Below, in pieces: positions 57,633-64,000 of a stretch of 64,000 nt of DNA. The DNA is from Salipiger thiooxidans (lineage in GTDB: Bacteria; Pseudomonadota; Alphaproteobacteria; Rhodobacterales; Rhodobacteraceae), in assembly GCF_900102075.1 (NCBI RefSeq), contig NZ_FNAV01000003.1, forward strand, positions 186,001-250,000. The letters run 5' to 3'. Numbering within the stretch: the stretch's first letter is position 1; the number at the start of each line of letters is the position of its first letter. The notes under the pieces were generated by a model that worked only from the letters and a program-made list of their open reading frames with translations, was not told where the DNA came from and searched no databases. The position numbers and the translations under genes were made by a program.

Positions 57633-59009
57633 ATGACGAAGGAACAATGGGGCGCGTTGCAGGACCAGTTGAGCAGCACGATCGGGGAGAACAACTACAA
57701 GACCTGGATCCAGCCAATCGAATTCCACTGCATCGAGCCCGGTGGCATCGCGGTCTTCAATGTCCCGACGAACTTCATCGGCACCTACGTGTCGCAGAAT
57801 TTCGGCGAGCTGCTGCTGGCCAAGCTGGCATCGATGGATTCAGAGATCAGGCGCCTGAAGTTCCAGGTGGCGAACGTCGATACGCGACCGTCGCAGCAGC
57901 CGCGCCCGGCTCCGGCCGCGGGCTCCGCCGCGTCCACGCAGACGGCGACCGCGACCTCGGGGGACGTGCTTCCGGGGGCTCCGCTCGACGCCCGCTTCAC
58001 CTTTGACAGCTTCATCGTCGGCAAGCCGAACGAGCTGGCCCATGCTGCGGCCAAGCGCGTGGCCGAGGGCGGCCAGGTGACCTTCAACCCGCTCTTCCTC
58101 TACGGCGGCGTCGGCCTCGGCAAGACGCACCTGATGCATGCGATCGCATGGGACCTGCGCAACCACCGTCCCGACCTGAACGTGCTCTACCTCTCCGCCG
58201 AACAGTTCATGTACCGCTTCGTCCAGGCCCTGCGCGAACGTCGCATGATGGACTTCAAGGAGCTGTTCCGTTCGGTCGACGTGCTCATGGTGGACGATGT
58301 GCAGTTCATCGCCGGCAAGGATTCCACCCAGGAAGAGTTCTTTCACACGTTCAACGCGCTGGTGGACCAGAACAAGCAGATCATCATCTCGGCCGACCGT
58401 GCCCCCGACGAGATCAAGGACCTCGAGAACCGCATCCGCTCGCGGCTCCAGTCCGGTCTGGTCGTCGACCTGCACCCGACCGACTACGAACTGCGCCTTG
58501 GCATCCTCCAGTCCAAGGTTCAGAACTACCGCCTGCAATACCCGTCGCTGCAACTCGACGACGGCATTCTCGAATTCCTCGCGCATCGCATCTCGACCAA
58601 CGTCCGGGTGCTCGAGGGCGCGCTGACCCGCCTCTTCGCCTTCGCGTCTCTTGTCGGCCAGCCGATCACCATGGAGCTGACGCAGGATTGTCTCGCCGAC
58701 GTGCTGCGCGCCTCGGACCGCAAGATCTCGATCGAGGAGATCCAGCGCAAGGTGGCCGAGCATTACAACATCCGTCTCTCGGATCTCATCGGCCCGAAGC
58801 GGGTGCGCAACTTCGCGCGTCCGCGGCAGGTGGCCATGTACCTGTGCAAGCAGCTCACCGCCCGCTCGCTGCCCGAGATCGGCCGCCGCTTCGGCGGGCG
58901 CGACCACACCACCGTGATGCACGGCGTCAAGCGCATCGAGGAACTGCGCACGCAGGACAGCCAGATCGCCGACGACGTCGAGCTGCTGCGCCGCGCGCTC
59001 GAAGCCTGA
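57633..59009 (+). CDS. dnaA: Chromosomal replication initiator DnaA
   Basis: DnaA melts the origin and loads the helicase. The 458-residue protein has domain I ([30 protein letters not shown]), a Pro/Ala/Thr-rich domain II (about residues 85-115), the AAA+ domain with Walker [15 protein letters not shown] and Walker [14 protein letters not shown], and domain IV with the DnaA-box-binding [17 protein letters not shown]. The ATG at 57633 equals the family start. An ATG ten codons earlier (MARSFRSGDR) is less likely. It heads dnaA-dnaN-recF-gyrB. Confidence 0.97.
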   Translation: MTKEQWGALQDQLSSTIGENNYKTWIQPIEFHCIEPGGIAVFNVPTNFIGTYVSQNFGELLLAKLASMDSEIRRLKFQVANVDTRPSQQPRPAPAAGSAASTQTATATSGDVLPGAPLDARFTFDSFIVGKPNELAHAAAKRVAEGGQVTFNPLFLYGGVGLGKTHLMHAIAWDLRNHRPDLNVLYLSAEQFMYRFVQALRERRMMDFKELFRSVDVLMVDDVQFIAGKDSTQEEFFHTFNALVDQNKQIIISADRAPDEIKDLENRIRSRLQSGLVVDLHPTDYELRLGILQSKVQNYRLQYPSLQLDDGILEFLAHRISTNVRVLEGALTRLFAFASLVGQPITMELTQDCLADVLRASDRKISIEEIQRKVAEHYNIRLSDLIGPKRVRNFARPRQVAMYLCKQLTARSLPEIGRRFGGRDHTTVMHGVKRIEELRTQDSQIADDVELLRRALEA

Positions 59010-59162
59010 GTCCCTGTCACAACACATCGAGCCGGGGCCGCGAAACCGTGGCCCCGCGGCCTTGACGGCACATTGAAACCATCGGATCAATCGCAGAAAC
59101 AACGCTTGGAGCGGCTAGCGCATGGCGCTAGGCTGCATCTCCGGCATCGCGGAGGGTGAGGG

Positions 59163-60281
59163 ATGAAAGTCAGTATCGAACGCGCGACACTGCTCAAGGC
59201 AGTGAGTCAGGCGCAATCCGTGGTGGAACGGCGCAATACCATTCCGATCCTCGCCAACGTCCTGATCGAGGCCGAGGGCAACACGGTGACCTTCCGTGCC
59301 ACCGATCTCGACATCGAGGTCCTGGACAAGGCGCCGGCGCAGGTCGAGCGGGCAGGGGCCACGACCGTGTCGGCGGTGACGCTGCACGAGATTGTCCGCA
59401 AACTGCCCGACGGGGCGCTGGTGCAACTGTCCGAGGACGGTGGCGCCGGGCGTCTCACGGTGACCGCGGGCCGGTCGAACTTCAACCTCGCCACCCTGCC
59501 TAAGGAGGACTTCCCGGTCATGGCCTCGTCGGAATACGCGACGAACTTCACCGCCAAGGCCGAGGTGCTGCGCAAGCTCTTCGACAAGTCGAAATTCGCC
59601 ATCTCCACCGAAGAAACCCGCTACTACCTGAACGGCGTCTACATGCACATCGCCGACAGCGAAGAGGGCCGGGTGCTGCGCTGCGTCGCCACCGACGGCC
59701 ACCGCCTCGCGCGCATCGACGCGCCGCTGCCGTCGGGCGCCGAGGCCATGCCGGGCGTGATCGTGCCGCGCAAGACCGTGGGCGAGCTGCGCAAGCTGCT
59801 CGACGAGGACGAGATGGACATCGCGGTGTCGGTTTCCGAGACCAAGGTGCGTTTCGCCACGCCCGACATTACCCTGACCTCCAAGGTCATCGACGGCACC
59901 TTCCCCGACTATTCCCGCGTGATCCCCACCGGCAACACCCGCCGGCTCGAGGTCGATGCGAGCGAGTTCGCCAAGGCGGTGGACCGGGTCGCGACCGTCT
60001 CGTCCGAGCGGTCGCGCGCGGTGAAGCTGCAGCTTGACGAGGACCGGCTGGTGCTCTCGGTGAACGCGCCCGACAGCGGCGCCGCCGAGGAAGAGCTGGC
60101 GGTGGCCTATGGCGACGACCCGCTCGAGATCGGCTTCAACGCGAAGTACCTGCTCGAGATCGCGAGCCAGGTGGATCGCGAGAACGCGGTGTTCATGTTC
60201 AACTCGTCCGGCGACCCGACCCTGATGCGCGAGGGCAGCGACACCAGCGCGGTCTATGTCGTGATGCCGATGCGGGTGTGA
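59163..60281 (+). CDS. dnaN: DNA polymerase III beta sliding clamp
   Basis: The 372-residue clamp encircles DNA and tethers the polymerase. The family start MKVSIERATLLKAVSQAQSVVERRNTIPILANVLIEA, the ATDLDIEV strand, the CVATDGHRLA block and the YVVMPMRV C-terminus are all conserved. Three similar domains of about 120 residues each are expected. It lies 153 bases after dnaA, in a gap that can hold a second promoter, and is followed by a weak hairpin before recF. Confidence 0.97.
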   Translation: MKVSIERATLLKAVSQAQSVVERRNTIPILANVLIEAEGNTVTFRATDLDIEVLDKAPAQVERAGATTVSAVTLHEIVRKLPDGALVQLSEDGGAGRLTVTAGRSNFNLATLPKEDFPVMASSEYATNFTAKAEVLRKLFDKSKFAISTEETRYYLNGVYMHIADSEEGRVLRCVATDGHRLARIDAPLPSGAEAMPGVIVPRKTVGELRKLLDEDEMDIAVSVSETKVRFATPDITLTSKVIDGTFPDYSRVIPTGNTRRLEVDASEFAKAVDRVATVSSERSRAVKLQLDEDRLVLSVNAPDSGAAEEELAVAYGDDPLEIGFNAKYLLEIASQVDRENAVFMFNSSGDPTLMREGSDTSAVYVVMPMRV

Positions 60282-60353
60282 GTCGGGGCACCGCGTCCCC
60301 GAAGCCTCGCACCGCTTGCGAGCCATCCGTCACGTATCCGGACAAGACCGAGG

Positions 60354-60375
60354 GACAGGCACCGCGCCTGTCTTT
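60354..60375 (+). terminator. Possible weak terminator between dnaN and recF
   Basis: A seven-base-pair stem GACAGGC / GCCTGTC with an ACCGC loop is followed by TTT only. Attenuation between dnaN and recF is possible. Confidence 0.4.
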
Positions 60376-60429
60376 CATCTGTCTGGAGATACTCGGAAAA
60401 ACACCTTCCAACATGCGCCAGGCACCTCC

Positions 60430-61536
60430 ATGAGCCTGCATCTTTCCTCGCTCGCGCTGTCGCATTTCCGCTCGCACCGGCGCGCAGAAATCGCGGTGGA
60501 TGCGCGTCCCGTGGCGATCTATGGGCCGAACGGGGCGGGCAAGACCAATCTCATCGAGGCGGTGTCGCTGCTGTCGCCCGGGCGCGGCATGCGGCGTGCC
60601 GCGGCGCAGGAGATCGCCCGCCGGCCCGAGGCCCTGGGCTGGCGCATCGGCGCGGAATTGCACGCCCCCGACGGGGTCCACGAGATCGACATCCGTGCCG
60701 AGGCCGGGGCCGCGCGGCAGGTCTCGATCGACGGCAAGCCCGCGCCGCAGACGGCGCTGGCGCGGATCGCCCGGGTGCTCTGGCTGGTGCCCTCGATGGA
60801 CCGGCTCTGGATCGAGGCGCCCGAGGGCCGCAGGCGGTTTCTCGACCGCATGACGCTGTCGTTCTTCCCTGACCACGCCGACGCCTCCCTGACCTACGAA
60901 AAGGCCATGCGCGAGCGCAACCGGCTGCTCAAGGACCAGGTCCGCAACGCGCATTGGTACGCGGCGCTCGAAGGGCAGATGGCGCAGGCCGGCGCGCAGC
61001 TCCAGTCGAACCGGCAGGCGGCGCTGGCACGGCTGGCGCAGGCGCAGGAGGGGGCCGAGACGCAGTTTCCCGCCGCCGAACTCGAGCTGGTGTCGACCGA
61101 GGCCGACATCCCCGAGACCGCCGAGGACCTGCGCGGCGCGCTGTCCGAGAGCCGCTTCCGCGACATGGCCGCCGGGCGCACGCTGATCGGGCCGCACCGC
61201 GCCGACCTGCACGGGGTCTTCGCCGCCAAGGGCGTGCCGGCCTCGGACTGCTCCACAGGCGAGCAGAAGGCGCTGCTGATCTCGCTGATCCTCGCCAACG
61301 CGCGGGCGCTGACCGCCGACCTCGGTGCGCCGCCGATCCTGCTGCTCGACGAAGTCGCGGCCCACCTCGACGCGGGCCGCCGCGCGGCGCTTTACGACGA
61401 GATCTGCGCGCTGGGGGCGCAGGCCTGGATGACCGGCACCGGACCCGAGCTCTTCGGGGAACTCGGCGCCCGCGCACAGCGGCTCGAGGTGCGCGAGGAG
61501 GGTGGGCAATCATTCGTTGAAAACCCGCTCAACTGA
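60430..61536 (+). CDS. recF: DNA replication and repair protein RecF
   Basis: RecF is an SMC-like ATPase that helps load RecA at gaps. The 368 residues include the Walker A IYGPNGAGKTNLIEAVSLLSPGRGMRRA (from about residue 30), a signature-like STGEQKALLISLILA and Walker B PPILLLDEVAAHLD. The ATG at 60430 gives MSLHLSSLALSHFRSHR, which matches the family; the upstream in-frame extension is not conserved. It lies between dnaN and gyrB. Confidence 0.94.
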   Translation: MSLHLSSLALSHFRSHRRAEIAVDARPVAIYGPNGAGKTNLIEAVSLLSPGRGMRRAAAQEIARRPEALGWRIGAELHAPDGVHEIDIRAEAGAARQVSIDGKPAPQTALARIARVLWLVPSMDRLWIEAPEGRRRFLDRMTLSFFPDHADASLTYEKAMRERNRLLKDQVRNAHWYAALEGQMAQAGAQLQSNRQAALARLAQAQEGAETQFPAAELELVSTEADIPETAEDLRGALSESRFRDMAAGRTLIGPHRADLHGVFAAKGVPASDCSTGEQKALLISLILANARALTADLGAPPILLLDEVAAHLDAGRRAALYDEICALGAQAWMTGTGPELFGELGARAQRLEVREEGGQSFVENPLN

Positions 61537-61615
61537 CACCAAATCTTGTGTCATCTGCGTGACATTGCAGGGCTTTCCCACTATAAAATCCACAAACAAG
61601 ACAGAGGATGGCTAG

Positions 61616-64000
<2,385 letters not shown>

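Overview
This is a 64 kb piece of chromosome from a GC-rich alphaproteobacterium, most likely a member of the Rhodobacteraceae (Roseobacter group). That placement is an inference from protein character and gene order: rpsT-dnaA-dnaN-recF-gyrB, parB-parA-rsmG-mnmG-mnmE-rho, maf-aroE-coaE-dnaQ, secB/fxsA next to a Tim44-like gene and mltA, a flagellin N-terminus of the type found in that family, and parS-type TGTTTCACGTGAAACA sites. I see no tRNA or rRNA gene, insertion sequence, prophage or CRISPR array.

Layout. 1-7.2 kb (minus strand): a P-loop kinase fragment, a tandem ABC exporter pair, then an overlapping operon hslO - CoA pyrophosphatase - CCA-adding enzyme - LysE exporter. 7.3-25.4 kb: a mixed housekeeping block with a NUDIX hydrolase, a response-regulator phosphatase next to an HPt protein, ilvA, argG, a DUF1810 protein, a sulfotransferase-like protein, msrA, a PfkB kinase, maeB, mutS, grpE-hrcA, rph-rdgB-hemW. 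25.5-35.5 kb: the origin-type region. parB, parA, rsmG, mnmG, mnmE and rho read left; maf, aroE, coaE and dnaQ read right. Between rho and maf lies a 0.5 kb gene-free stretch with an AT-rich segment, DnaA-box-like sites and GANTC sites, my candidate oriC. Two perfect parS sites lie just to its left. 35.5-40.1 kb: secB, fxsA, tim44-like, mltA, smr, idi and a cytochrome c. 40.2-45.1 kb: a small exopolysaccharide locus (Wza-like lipoprotein, sugar-phosphate transferase, YjbF, YjbH). 45.2-52.2 kb: a flagellar block (motB, flgE, flgN-like, flgJ-like, fliK, flgD). 52.2-64 kb: ubiB, ubiE, mutM, enoyl-CoA hydratase, rpsT, dnaA, dnaN, recF and gyrB (cut by the window end).

The most unusual feature is in the flagellar block. 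The plus-strand flgE loses its last residues at about 47,480 and runs straight into the reverse complement of the first ~47 codons of a flagellin gene, which itself has no remainder. The join falls on about 8 bases (CCAGACCG) plausibly shared by both genes. This looks like a large deletion, or one end of an inversion, that removed or moved the genes normally between flgE and fliC (for example flgK, flgL, flgI, flaF, flbT). If real, this locus cannot make a normal flagellum by itself. Short TTAN-N7-TTAN motifs upstream of flgE, fliC and between flgJ and fliK suggest former or present CtrA-type control.

Everything else is mostly ordinary core genome. Starts were moved from the longest open frame where ribosome binding sites or family N-termini argued for it, and this is stated per gene. 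No database search was possible, so all assignments rest on motifs and remembered family features.
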